Source: Micavibrio_C sp965231165 (lineage in GTDB: Bacteria; Pseudomonadota; Alphaproteobacteria; Micavibrionales; Micavibrionaceae). Taken from it: DNA of 64,000 nucleotides. The stretch lies in the NCBI GenBank assembly GCA_965231165.1, contig OZ246421.1:2170001-2234000 (forward strand), given 5' to 3'. Under the pieces are notes generated by a model. That model did no database searches. It was not told the origin of the DNA and was given only the letters and a program-made list of their open reading frames with translations. Shown one piece after another: positions 52,715-60,631 of this stretch; the stretch's first letter is position 1; the number at the start of each line of letters is the position of its first letter. The position numbers were made by a program, and so were the translations under genes.

Positions 52715-52734
52715 TAATGCAACATCATGCATTA
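52715..52734. promoter_or_regulatory. Inverted repeat upstream of hpd, operator candidate
   Basis: TAATGCA (52715-52721) and TGCATTA (52728-52734) form a perfect 7-bp dyad with a 6-bp spacer, in the 197-bp bdhA-hpd divergent region. The size and symmetry fit a dimeric MarR/Lrp-type regulator. No regulator gene is seen nearby. Confidence 0.4.
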
Positions 52735-52811
52735 TGGCATATTGCGGCGAACATTGATCTTCGGGGCGTCCTTCCATATCTTTTCTCTGTCTTTTAAAAA
52801 CAGGGAGAATA

Positions 52812-53879
52812 ATGATGGCCGATCTTTTCGAGAATCCGCTGGGCACCGATGGTTTCGCATTCGTCGAATATACGGGCGAGCCGGAAGCGCTGGACAAGCT
52901 GTTCCGTGATTTCGGTTTCACGCCGATTGCCAAACACAAGAAGCGCGATGTTATTCTCTACCGTCAGGGCGGCGTCAATTTCCTGCTGAACCGCGAAACA
53001 TCGGGACAGGCTGCTGCCTTTCAGAAAGTCCATACGACGGGCGCGAGCGCCATGGGTTTCAAAGTCAAGGATGCCAACAAAGCCTATAAAGACGCGCTCA
53101 AACGCGGTGCTGAGGATGCGGGCAACCACGGCGGCTCGATGGGGCCGTCCGTTCCGGCGATCAAGGGGATTGGCGGCTGCCTGATTTATTTTATAGATAA
53201 CCAGAATATTTATGCGGAAGATTTCACGCCGCTGCCGGGTGTCGATCAGAACCCCAAGGGCGTGGGCTTTACTTATATCGATCACCTGACTCATAACGTG
53301 ATTCGCGGCAACATGGATAAATGGGCGAAATTTTATGAAGACATCTTCAACTTCCGTGAAATCCGTTATTTCGACATCGAAGGCAAGCTGACCGGCCTGA
53401 AATCGAAAGCGATGACCAGCCCGTGCGGTAAAATCCGCATACCTTTGAATGAATCATCCGACGACAAGTCACAAATCGCCGAATTTCTGAAGCGCTATAA
53501 CGGCGAGGGTATCCAGCATATCGCACTCGGCACCAACGATATCTACAAAACGGTCGAGCTGATGAGCGCGCAAGGCGTGCCGTTCCAGAAAACGCCGGAT
53601 ACCTATTATGAATTGCTGGATAAACGCGTACCGGGTCATGGTGAGAACGTGGCGCGGCTCAAAGAACTGCAAATCCTGATGGATGGCGCACCCACCGAAG
53701 GGCAGGGTCTGCTGCTGCAGATTTTCACTAAAGATGCCATCGGCCCGATTTTCTTTGAGATCATCCAGCGCAAGGGCAATGAAGGTTTCGGCGAAGGCAA
53801 TTTCAAGGCGTTGTTCGAATCGATCGAGCTTGACCAGATTCGCCGCGGCGTTCTGAAAGACGAAAAGGCGAGCGCATAA
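52812..53879 (+). CDS. hpd: 4-hydroxyphenylpyruvate dioxygenase
   Basis: HPD converts 4-hydroxyphenylpyruvate to homogentisate with O2 and Fe(II). The 355-residue protein has the two-domain vicinal-oxygen-chelate fold and the three iron ligands His158 (YIDHLTHNV), His236 (GIQHIALGT) and Glu316 (IFFEIIQRKG), followed by the family tail GFGEGNFKALFESIELDQIRRG. AGGGAG precedes the ATG; ATG 52815 is equally possible. It is first in a rightward operon with fahA, maiA and two phenylalanine hydroxylase genes. Confidence 0.96.
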   Translation: MMADLFENPLGTDGFAFVEYTGEPEALDKLFRDFGFTPIAKHKKRDVILYRQGGVNFLLNRETSGQAAAFQKVHTTGASAMGFKVKDANKAYKDALKRGAEDAGNHGGSMGPSVPAIKGIGGCLIYFIDNQNIYAEDFTPLPGVDQNPKGVGFTYIDHLTHNVIRGNMDKWAKFYEDIFNFREIRYFDIEGKLTGLKSKAMTSPCGKIRIPLNESSDDKSQIAEFLKRYNGEGIQHIALGTNDIYKTVELMSAQGVPFQKTPDTYYELLDKRVPGHGENVARLKELQILMDGAPTEGQGLLLQIFTKDAIGPIFFEIIQRKGNEGFGEGNFKALFESIELDQIRRGVLKDEKASA

Positions 53880-53881
53880 AC

Positions 53882-54859
53882 ATGAAGTTGGCATCGTACA
53901 AGGACGGGCGTGACGGGCGGCTGATGGTCGTGAGTAACGACCTGTCGGCTTGTGTGGCGGCCCCTGCGCCTTATGCGACGATGCAACGCGCGCTTGATGA
54001 CTGGGCCGAGGCCGCGCATGTATTGCAGCATATAGCAGATCATCTGCATGAAGGTATCGCCCACGGTGCGCAGGCGTTCGATCAGCTGAAATGCGCGGCG
54101 CCTTTGCCGCGTGCTTACCAGATTGCTGACGGCAGCGCGTTTCTCAATCATGTGGAACTGGTGCGCAAAGCCCGTGGCGTGGAAATGCCGCCTGAGTTTA
54201 GGCAAGATCCGCTGATGTATCAGGCGGTGTCGGATACGATTCTGGGGCCGCGTGACGATATTCCGGTATCCAGCGAAGGGTTCGGCATCGATTTCGAGGC
54301 GGAAGTGGCGGTGATCGTCGATGATGTGCCGATGGGTGTGCGTCCTGATCAGGCCGGGCATCATATCAAACTGGTTATGCTGATGAATGATGTATCTCTG
54401 CGTCATCTGATCCCTACCGAGCTGGTCAAGGGTTTTGGTTTTTTCCAAAGCAAGCCACCGAGCGCCTTTTCACCTGTAGCGGTAACGCCGGCGGCGCTGG
54501 GGCAGGCGTGGCGCGATCACAAACTGCATATGCCGATGATCAGTATCTTGAATGGCCGAGAAGTGGGTAGGCCTAACGCGGGAACTGATATGCAGTTTGA
54601 TTTCAGTCAGCTGATTGCACACGCGGCCAAGACAAGGCCGTTGAAAGCGGGTGCGATTATCGGTTCCGGCACGGTGTCCAATTACGACCGCAAGGCCGGT
54701 ATCAGCTGTCTTGCCGAAATTCGCATGATTGAAACCATTGAAACCGGCGAGGCCCGCACACCGTTTATGCAGTATGGTGACGTGATACGCATTGAAATGA
54801 CGGATGAAGCGGGCGCCAGCGTCTTTGGTGCGATTGAGCAGACGGTGGTGCAGGGATGA
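53882..54859 (+). CDS. fahA: Fumarylacetoacetase (FAH family)
   Basis: FAH cleaves fumarylacetoacetate to fumarate and acetoacetate, the last step of tyrosine breakdown. The 325-residue protein has the metal-binding pattern GIDFEAEVAVIVDD with acidic ligands, LVMLMNDVSLR and FGFFQSKPPSAFSPVAV, which is typical of the bacterial short FAH form. It starts 2 bp after hpd and its stop overlaps maiA by 4 bp. Confidence 0.92.
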   Translation: MKLASYKDGRDGRLMVVSNDLSACVAAPAPYATMQRALDDWAEAAHVLQHIADHLHEGIAHGAQAFDQLKCAAPLPRAYQIADGSAFLNHVELVRKARGVEMPPEFRQDPLMYQAVSDTILGPRDDIPVSSEGFGIDFEAEVAVIVDDVPMGVRPDQAGHHIKLVMLMNDVSLRHLIPTELVKGFGFFQSKPPSAFSPVAVTPAALGQAWRDHKLHMPMISILNGREVGRPNAGTDMQFDFSQLIAHAAKTRPLKAGAIIGSGTVSNYDRKAGISCLAEIRMIETIETGEARTPFMQYGDVIRIEMTDEAGASVFGAIEQTVVQG

Positions 54860-55521
54860 TGACCCTTTACAGTTATTTCCGTTCTTCGACATCGTACCGG
54901 GTCAGGATGGCGCTGAACCTGAAAGGGCTTGATTATGAGATAGTGCCGGTCAACCTGACCAAGGATGAGCAGTTTCAGGATATGTACCAACTGATTAATC
55001 CGATGACGGCGGTGCCGACTTTGGTGCATGACAATTTTACGTTGGCGCAATCGCTGGCGATCATGGAATATCTCGATGATATCGTGCCGCAGCCGGCGCT
55101 AGTTTACGGTAATCCCGAGCAAAAGGCCTATATCCGCCAGATATCCGATATTATCTCCACCGATATTCATCCGCTTACCAACCTGCGTGTTTTAAAATAT
55201 CTGGCATCTGCCTATGAGGTTGATGAGCAGGAAAAATCCGAATGGTATGCGCATTGGGCGCGCAAGGGGATGATCGCGGTAGAGGCCGTGTTGCGTCATC
55301 GCGGCTGGTCGGGCGATTATGCACTGGACGACCATATCAGCATGGCCGATCTGACCATCGTGTCGCAGATGTATAATATGCGCCGCTACAAATTACAGGT
55401 TGATGATCTGCCTTTATGTTGCCGGATCGAAGAGGCCTGCCTGCAACTTGATGCCGTGCGTCGTGCTGCCCCTGAAAACCAACCTGATGCGCCCGCCGGA
55501 CTGGAGCGCATCCATGGCTAG
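54856..55521 (+). CDS. maiA: Maleylacetoacetate isomerase (zeta-class GST)
   Basis: MaiA isomerises maleylacetoacetate to fumarylacetoacetate using glutathione. The 221 residues have the zeta GST architecture: LYSYFRSSTSYRVRMALN, then NPMTAVPTLVHDNFTLAQSL, and DHISMADLTIVSQMYN in the helical domain. In the canonical zeta motif SSCxxRVR the third residue is Cys; here it is Thr12, after Ser10-Ser11. The first Ser is the usual catalytic residue, so activity is plausible. It overlaps fahA by 4 bp and the next gene by 8 bp. Confidence 0.9.
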   Translation: MMTLYSYFRSSTSYRVRMALNLKGLDYEIVPVNLTKDEQFQDMYQLINPMTAVPTLVHDNFTLAQSLAIMEYLDDIVPQPALVYGNPEQKAYIRQISDIISTDIHPLTNLRVLKYLASAYEVDEQEKSEWYAHWARKGMIAVEAVLRHRGWSGDYALDDHISMADLTIVSQMYNMRRYKLQVDDLPLCCRIEEACLQLDAVRRAAPENQPDAPAGLERIHG

Positions 55522-56392
55522 CGGACACATTATTCTGGACGTCAAGTCTGCAGAAGATTGCGTGATCGACCAGAACTGGGCGTCTTATACGGCTGAAGAC
55601 CATAGCACATGGGGCGCCTTGTTTCGTCGTCAGATGGATACGCTCAAAGGCCATGTCTGCGAAGAATATCTTGAAGGTTTGCGTGTGCTCGGCATTACCG
55701 AAGATGGTGTGCCCAACTTTGAGGATATGAATAAAAATCTGCGCAAGGCCACGGGATGGGAAGTGGTGGCGGTGCCGGGGTTAATTCCTTCGCGGCCTTT
55801 TTTCGATTTGTTATCACAGAAGAAATTCCCCGCCGGTAATTTTATCCGCAAGCCGGAACAGATGGATTATCTGGAAGAACCGGATATTTTCCATGACGTG
55901 TTTGGGCATATTCCGTTGCTGACCAATCCGGCCTATGCCGATTATATGCAGGCCTATGGCCGCGCGGGCGACGATGCCATGGCGCATAAGGGCGTTAAAT
56001 ATCTGGCGCGGCTGAACTGGTGGACGATTGAATTTGGCCTGATTCGCCAGCAGGGGCAGTTTAGAATATATGGTGCTGGCATTTGTTCGTCATTTGGCGA
56101 GGCGCGCTATGTCGTTGAAGACCCGTCGGCAAATTTTGTGCATTTCGATATCGAGCGCTGCATGCGCACCGGTTATTACATTGACGATTTTCAGGCGACC
56201 TATTTCGTCATCGACAGTTTCGAAGATTTATTCCGCCAGGCGATGGAGCGGCCCTTTGTGCCGCTGTATGAACAATTCCGGAACGACCGCGCGCTGACTC
56301 CGTTTGCGCTTGAGGATAGTGATGATGTTTTGCGCCGGGGCACGGGTGCCTACTGGAAAGATTTTCTGCAGACCAAAGATAAACTGAAATAG
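55514..56392 (+). CDS. phhA: Phenylalanine-4-hydroxylase-like protein, divergent copy
   Basis: Aromatic amino acid hydroxylases use tetrahydropterin, Fe(II) and O2. This 292-residue protein keeps the iron ligands His127 and His132 (FHDVFGH) and Glu173 (WWTIEFGLI) and the GWEVVAVPGLIP region. The start at 55514 follows GGAGCGC and overlaps the maiA end by 8 bp. It is clearly related to, but diverged from, the next gene: the segment after the third ligand reads ICSSFGEARYVVEDPSANFV, less like typical bacterial PhhA than the second copy. It could be a second phenylalanine hydroxylase or have shifted substrate or regulation. Confidence 0.88.
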   Translation: MASGHIILDVKSAEDCVIDQNWASYTAEDHSTWGALFRRQMDTLKGHVCEEYLEGLRVLGITEDGVPNFEDMNKNLRKATGWEVVAVPGLIPSRPFFDLLSQKKFPAGNFIRKPEQMDYLEEPDIFHDVFGHIPLLTNPAYADYMQAYGRAGDDAMAHKGVKYLARLNWWTIEFGLIRQQGQFRIYGAGICSSFGEARYVVEDPSANFVHFDIERCMRTGYYIDDFQATYFVIDSFEDLFRQAMERPFVPLYEQFRNDRALTPFALEDSDDVLRRGTGAYWKDFLQTKDKLK

Positions 56393-56400
56393 GGAGATGG

Positions 56401-57291
56401 ATGATGTCCACGCAGTACGGCAACCCCAAGGGCCATGGTGAGAGCACCGATTTTACACCCTATATCATTGATCAGGGCTGGAAAGATTATACCGCTGAAG
56501 AACATGGTACCTGGCAGATACTTTATAATCGCCAGCGCGATCTGCTGAAGGGGCGCGCTTGTAACGAGTTTCTTGAGAATATGGACAAGCTCGGGATTGG
56601 CGATAAAGAAATTCCCGATTTCAAAAAAATGAGCGCCACGCTGAAAGACCTGACCGGGTGGGAAGTGGTGGCGGTGCCAGGGCTTATTCCCGACCTGCCG
56701 TTTTTCCAGATGCTGTCCGAACGTAAATTCCCGGCGGGCAATTTCATCCGCAGCCGCGCCAAGCTTGATTACATTCAAGAGCCTGATGTGTTCCATGACG
56801 TGTTTGGCCATGTGCCGCTGCTGGCGCATCCGGTATTCGCCGATTATCTGGAGGCCTACGGCAAGGGCGGTTTGCGCGCGCATGAATTTGGTACCATTGC
56901 CAATCTGGCGCGGCTTTACTGGTACACGGTGGAATTTGGCCTGATTAACACGCCTGAAGGTTTGCGTATTTACGGCGCGGGAATCTTGTCGTCTTCGGGT
57001 GAATCATGTTTCTCGCTTGAGGATGTTTCTCCGAACCGCATCGGTTTTGATTTAAAGCGCGTGATGCAGACCAAGTACCGCGTCGACGATTACCAGCAGA
57101 CTTATTTCGTGATCGATAGTTTCGATCAGCTGTTCCAGGAAACCTATCAGGATTTCGCACCGTTATACGGTGCTCTGAAAGACCAGCCGCATGAATTCGC
57201 GCCGGATGCGATGGCGCCCACGGATCATGTCATTCATCAGGGTACGCAGGCCTATGCCCGCATGCAGGACATGAAAGAACAGAGTGCCTGA
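56401..57291 (+). CDS. phhA: Phenylalanine-4-hydroxylase, canonical copy
   Basis: PhhA hydroxylates phenylalanine to tyrosine, feeding the hpd pathway. The 296 residues (or 295 from ATG 56404, which is better spaced from GGGAG) contain the iron ligands His132 and His137 (FHDVFGHVPLL) and Glu178 (YWYTVEFGLI). The GLRIYGAGILSSSGES stretch is characteristic of bacterial PAH. It follows the divergent copy by 8 bp. No pterin-carbinolamine dehydratase (phhB) is seen in the window. Confidence 0.93.
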   Translation: MMSTQYGNPKGHGESTDFTPYIIDQGWKDYTAEEHGTWQILYNRQRDLLKGRACNEFLENMDKLGIGDKEIPDFKKMSATLKDLTGWEVVAVPGLIPDLPFFQMLSERKFPAGNFIRSRAKLDYIQEPDVFHDVFGHVPLLAHPVFADYLEAYGKGGLRAHEFGTIANLARLYWYTVEFGLINTPEGLRIYGAGILSSSGESCFSLEDVSPNRIGFDLKRVMQTKYRVDDYQQTYFVIDSFDQLFQETYQDFAPLYGALKDQPHEFAPDAMAPTDHVIHQGTQAYARMQDMKEQSA

Positions 57292-57353
57292 ATTTACAGT
57301 CAGGGACTTTATTGCAGGTGAGGCTAAGGCTGCCGGATTCTCCGGTTTCCTTA

Positions 57354-58391
57354 TTAGTGGGGCCGCAGGTCGATGACCAGACGGTGATGGGGGCTACTCG
57401 GTTCCGGTTTCAATGTGGCCTCATAGGCGACTGTAACCGGTTTTTTCAGAATCATAATGATGCGTGTGCCGCTGTTTTCACTGATGGGTTGCGTTGACCA
57501 TGACTGGACCAGCGCGTTTGCGGGGGCGGTTCCCTGTGCGGCCATGTTCCAGCCAGTGCCGGGCAATTCAATGATCAGCAGGCTCTCGGCATTATCGAGG
57601 TCTTTTTTGTAAGTGACGGGCTGACCCGCATCGATAACGATGCGGGTTTTTCCGCTATCAAGGCCAAAACGCAAGCCCGTGACGCCACCGGAAACGGGAA
57701 TGTCCGCCGCCGTTTTCACGGGTGCGGGCGCGGGTGTTGGTGCTATCGGGGTTGCCGCTGCCATGACTGCGGGTGGCGCTGTTGCCTCGGTTTCTAGTTC
57801 CTCAGTGTCAACCGTTGTTTCCGCTGCAGGTTCGGGGGCCTCTTCTGAAGATCTTGGTTCAGGTGCAAGATCCTCAATCATTGGCGGAACGGGGTTCACG
57901 GGTAGCGGCTCTGCGGGCAGGGGCTCATTCTGCAGCAGAGTTTCAAGCTGTCCAACAAGATTCTGGATGTCGCCTTCTACGGCAACCAGACGCATGACGG
58001 CAGGCAGGACAGCTTCGAAATCACGGCGGAGATCAAGGACGGCAGTTTCGACGCGGTCGAAACGTTTGTTATCGTCGCTTATACGCTCTGTAAATAATTG
58101 TTCATAGTTGATGCCTTTGGCCTGAAGTTGCGGTAGGCCATCTGAACCCAGAGGGCGGCCTGATTCGCCGAGTTTGGGCGGTCTGGCTATATCTGGGGGT
58201 GCGACACCTGTCAGGGGGGCCATGGTGCCACTGTCTCCTGCGGCTTGTCCGGGTAATGAGGTACTGGGGCTGGTGCCTGAGGAGCCGCCGCACCCGTTCA
58301 ACGGTGCAGACATGACAAAGCACGCGGACAGAATCAGTGTCTGACGCGTGAATTTCGATAACCATAGATTTACGCCGGAGACACCCGGCAT
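57354..58391 (-). CDS. Probable lipoprotein with a C-terminal AMIN-like domain
   Basis: From the ATG at 58391 the protein is 345 residues; the frame extends to 58457. A signal peptide with a lipobox (SAPLNGC) predicts an outer-membrane or periplasmic lipoprotein. A Pro/Glu/Ala-rich linker follows (PLPAEPLPVNPVPP, EDLAPEPRSSEEAPEP), with a coiled-coil-like segment before it (FTERISDDNKRFDRVETAVL). The last ~115 residues (VSGGVTGLRFGLDSGKTRIV, then NALVQSWSTQPISENSGTRI) resemble the AMIN beta domain, which in amidases and secretins binds peptidoglycan. It is at the downstream end of the fimbrial gene set; a cell-wall anchor is a reasonable guess. Confidence 0.7.
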   Translation of the reverse strand: MPGVSGVNLWLSKFTRQTLILSACFVMSAPLNGCGGSSGTSPSTSLPGQAAGDSGTMAPLTGVAPPDIARPPKLGESGRPLGSDGLPQLQAKGINYEQLFTERISDDNKRFDRVETAVLDLRRDFEAVLPAVMRLVAVEGDIQNLVGQLETLLQNEPLPAEPLPVNPVPPMIEDLAPEPRSSEEAPEPAAETTVDTEELETEATAPPAVMAAATPIAPTPAPAPVKTAADIPVSGGVTGLRFGLDSGKTRIVIDAGQPVTYKKDLDNAESLLIIELPGTGWNMAAQGTAPANALVQSWSTQPISENSGTRIIMILKKPVTVAYEATLKPEPSSPHHRLVIDLRPH

Positions 58392-58552
58392 GGACGTCCA
58401 GTAGCTGGACTTCAAGTGATGGTAATCCTGAACTAATAGTATTGAGCCCCGTAACAATCCGCCCCTTCTGGACGAATCACTACCTATCCAGAGTACGGGG
58501 ACAGAGTCACCCGGTCAACTGTGATGACGAATCTGTGGGCAATCAGAAGGGG

Positions 58553-59410
58553 TTATCCACCAATCGGGAAGGTTCTTTCGTCGAAGGTGATGCCCTCGTC
58601 CGGATCAGCGCCTTCAAACAGGATGCGCACACTGCCGCCATTCACCTGTGTTATGCCATCTTTTAAAGGTATGGCGACCTGCAGGTGGTTGAGTTCATGA
58701 TAGACTTTAACGCCATTGCGCAGAGCCAGAAGTTGTTCTTGGCCGCCGGGCGGGGTCCAGAACACTTGGATGTTGCCGTTGGCGCTGTACTTACCGTTGC
58801 GGGTAATATCAAACTGGATTTTTGCGGGCTGTTTGCCATCAGCGGATGCAGGCAGGAATTTGGGGGCACTCACCGTTGCTGTCGTATCGTATTTGCCCTG
58901 GCGAATGATCACCGGGATCGCGATTCCGAAATTCATGCCCATTTTGAGCGTCATACCTTCGGGGACATTTGTGCCGGGGATATTTTTGGGTGAAGACTTG
59001 CCCATGCGCTGCAAGTTCAGGTGCGCGCGATACTCACCATCGGGCAGGTCAGCGGGTTTTCGCAGCGAAATACGCAATTTTTGTTTGCCATTGGGGGGCA
59101 GCGTGACCTGACGCGGGGTGAATATAAGGGCTGTCTCCGGATCAAACTCTTTGTTCAGCGGGCCTTCAATGGCTTTATAATCGCCATTCTCGACTTGTGC
59201 GCGGTTCAGCCATGATAATTTATAAGTGACGGCGGCTGTACTTGAGGGATTGAATAAGGTGACGTCCTGCATACGGTCACGGTTCTCGAAGGTGACTTTC
59301 ACGGGCATAATCATGGTCTGTGCCGAAGCCGTGCCGGTAAAACCCGTAATCAAGGCGCTGCAGATCGTGAAAGTCATGAAGCCGAATCGGAAAGCAGGAA
59401 ATTTTTTCAT
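58553..59410 (-). CDS. PapD-like periplasmic pilus chaperone
   Basis: The product is 285 residues from the ATG at 59410 (GATGAGA upstream). A signal peptide ends near TASAQ. The mature protein looks like a PapD-type chaperone: QDVTLFNPSSTAAVTYKLSW with the N-terminal strands, then FTPRQVTLPPNGKQKLRISL with the strand G1 pattern, and PADLPDGEYRAHLNLQRM, which in the family stabilises the subunit groove. The second domain follows (IQVFWTPPGGQEQLLA). Length is slightly above the usual 230-250. It is downstream of three DUF4402-type subunit genes and presumably escorts them to the usher. Confidence 0.88.
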   Translation of the reverse strand: MKKFPAFRFGFMTFTICSALITGFTGTASAQTMIMPVKVTFENRDRMQDVTLFNPSSTAAVTYKLSWLNRAQVENGDYKAIEGPLNKEFDPETALIFTPRQVTLPPNGKQKLRISLRKPADLPDGEYRAHLNLQRMGKSSPKNIPGTNVPEGMTLKMGMNFGIAIPVIIRQGKYDTTATVSAPKFLPASADGKQPAKIQFDITRNGKYSANGNIQVFWTPPGGQEQLLALRNGVKVYHELNHLQVAIPLKDGITQVNGGSVRILFEGADPDEGITFDERTFPIGG

Positions 59411-59453
59411 ATCATTCTCATCTCTGTTGTAGAAAAACGCAGATACCCTACTA

Positions 59454-59951
59454 TTACGGCACCCAGTCAAAAGTAATGTCAAGATCGTCCGAATAAGTGC
59501 CGCTGTCATAATTCGTACCATTTCCTATAGTACGCAAGGTAGCGCCAACATTGAAAAGGATTATTCCGGAACCATCGGCAATCAGCGGTGACGGGCTGAT
59601 GGTGTAATTTACAGTCGCAAAAACTTCCGTACCGCCCATACCGCTTAATGTCAGGCCGCCATCATCAATGGTAACATTGACTTCGGTGCCGGGGTCGAAT
59701 CCGTCCAGCCTGTATTCGCCGCGTTGCGGATCGATATCGACGACAAATTCCGGGTCGGCGGATACCATGTTGGTGCCTGCATCGACGCTTAAGTTGCGTG
59801 GGGCGTTATTATTTCTTAGCGCGAACAGGCCGAAACTGAAGGGTTCCAGTTCCGTCAGTGTTGTTTGTGCGCGCGCGGGCTGAATTGTGCCGGTTGTCAG
59901 CATGATCAACAGGGCCGGAATGAGCGCCGTTCTAATATTCCAGCGTGACAT
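59454..59951 (-). CDS. DUF4402-like secreted subunit (small)
   Basis: The start at 59951 gives 165 residues with a signal peptide (MSRWNIRTALIPALLIMLTTGTIQPARA). The mature sequence is beta-rich: ELEPFSFGLFALRNNNAPRN, VDIDPQRGEYRLDGFDPGTE, VNVTIDDGGLTLSGMGGTEV and the C-terminal strand DDLDITFDWVP. That layout (short signal, beta sandwich, final ITV/F-type strand) resembles DUF4402 proteins, which occur beside chaperone-usher genes. No Cys is visible in the mature part. The start overlaps the preceding gene's 3' end by 20 bp. Confidence 0.72.
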   Translation of the reverse strand: MSRWNIRTALIPALLIMLTTGTIQPARAQTTLTELEPFSFGLFALRNNNAPRNLSVDAGTNMVSADPEFVVDIDPQRGEYRLDGFDPGTEVNVTIDDGGLTLSGMGGTEVFATVNYTISPSPLIADGSGIILFNVGATLRTIGNGTNYDSGTYSDDLDITFDWVP

Positions 59952-60555
59952 CGAATGATCCTTCGTATTGGCCGGATGGATAGGGTGTGCCGCTGCCATC
60001 CGTACGCAGCGATACGCCGATCTGTATTATGGCGGTGCCGGTTCCGCTTGTCTGTACCTGACCTGGAACGGCATCGCCGTCAGGGTTGCCGTCATCAACA
60101 GACCAATGGCCTGCCTGGTTGGCAGCGTCATCAACAATCTCGGATATGATTAATTCAGGCGGTGCGCCGCCGCAGCCCGATGTGCAGGTCAGGTTTTGCA
60201 CGTTGCTGTATCTTATGGTTAGCAACTGGTCTGTCAGTGCGCCCTCAATATCAAGGATGCCGGGCGTTGTGCTGCCGCCATCGGAAACGATGCGGGCAAC
60301 AGGCGCGGTATTGCCGCTGGTTTCGTCAATCGATCCATTGGGCGCCATGATCAGTTCACCTGTCTGCCCGCTGGCGTTGCTGACCCCGATTGTGCCAAAA
60401 TCGACATCGGTGATTTCAACGGCAAAATTATTGTCCATCTGCGCCTCGACGGGAATGGTCGTGGGCACCCCATTGCTGATGGCGGTGGCGTGTGCGGACG
60501 TGCCGATTAAGGCACATACCAATAAAATGGGCAGTGACGTACGTTGAAAGTTCAT
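59932..60555 (-). CDS. DUF4402-like secreted subunit
   Basis: The 207-residue protein has a signal peptide (MNFQRTSLPILLVCALIGTSAHA). The mature part opens with NFAVEITDVDFGTIGVSNAS, then ARIVSDGGSTTPGILDIEG, and ends EGSFDVTLEY, a terminal strand that donor-strand-type subunits use. A closely spaced Cys pair (NLTCTSGCGG) could form a disulfide. It shares the DVDFGTIG and ARIVSD blocks with the next subunit at 60632, so the two are paralogues. ATG 60555 is 32 bp beyond the terminator hairpin at 60600. Confidence 0.8.
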   Translation of the reverse strand: MNFQRTSLPILLVCALIGTSAHATAISNGVPTTIPVEAQMDNNFAVEITDVDFGTIGVSNASGQTGELIMAPNGSIDETSGNTAPVARIVSDGGSTTPGILDIEGALTDQLLTIRYSNVQNLTCTSGCGGAPPELIISEIVDDAANQAGHWSVDDGNPDGDAVPGQVQTSGTGTAIIQIGVSLRTDGSGTPYPSGQYEGSFDVTLEY

Positions 60556-60566
60556 ATGATAAAACT

Positions 60567-60600
60567 AAAGCCCGCCTGCCGGTCTGGCAAGCGGGCTTTT
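60567..60600 (-). terminator. Hairpin terminator between subunit genes
   Basis: AAAGCCCGC and GCGGGCTTT, with an inner TGCC/GGCA pairing, form a strong stem. On the minus strand it follows the major-subunit gene stop by 32 bp and is followed by a TAGTTTTA tract. It could attenuate transcription before the downstream subunits. Confidence 0.75.
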
Positions 60601-60631
60601 GATTATCTTTAAGCTAACGCGTTCACTCTTA

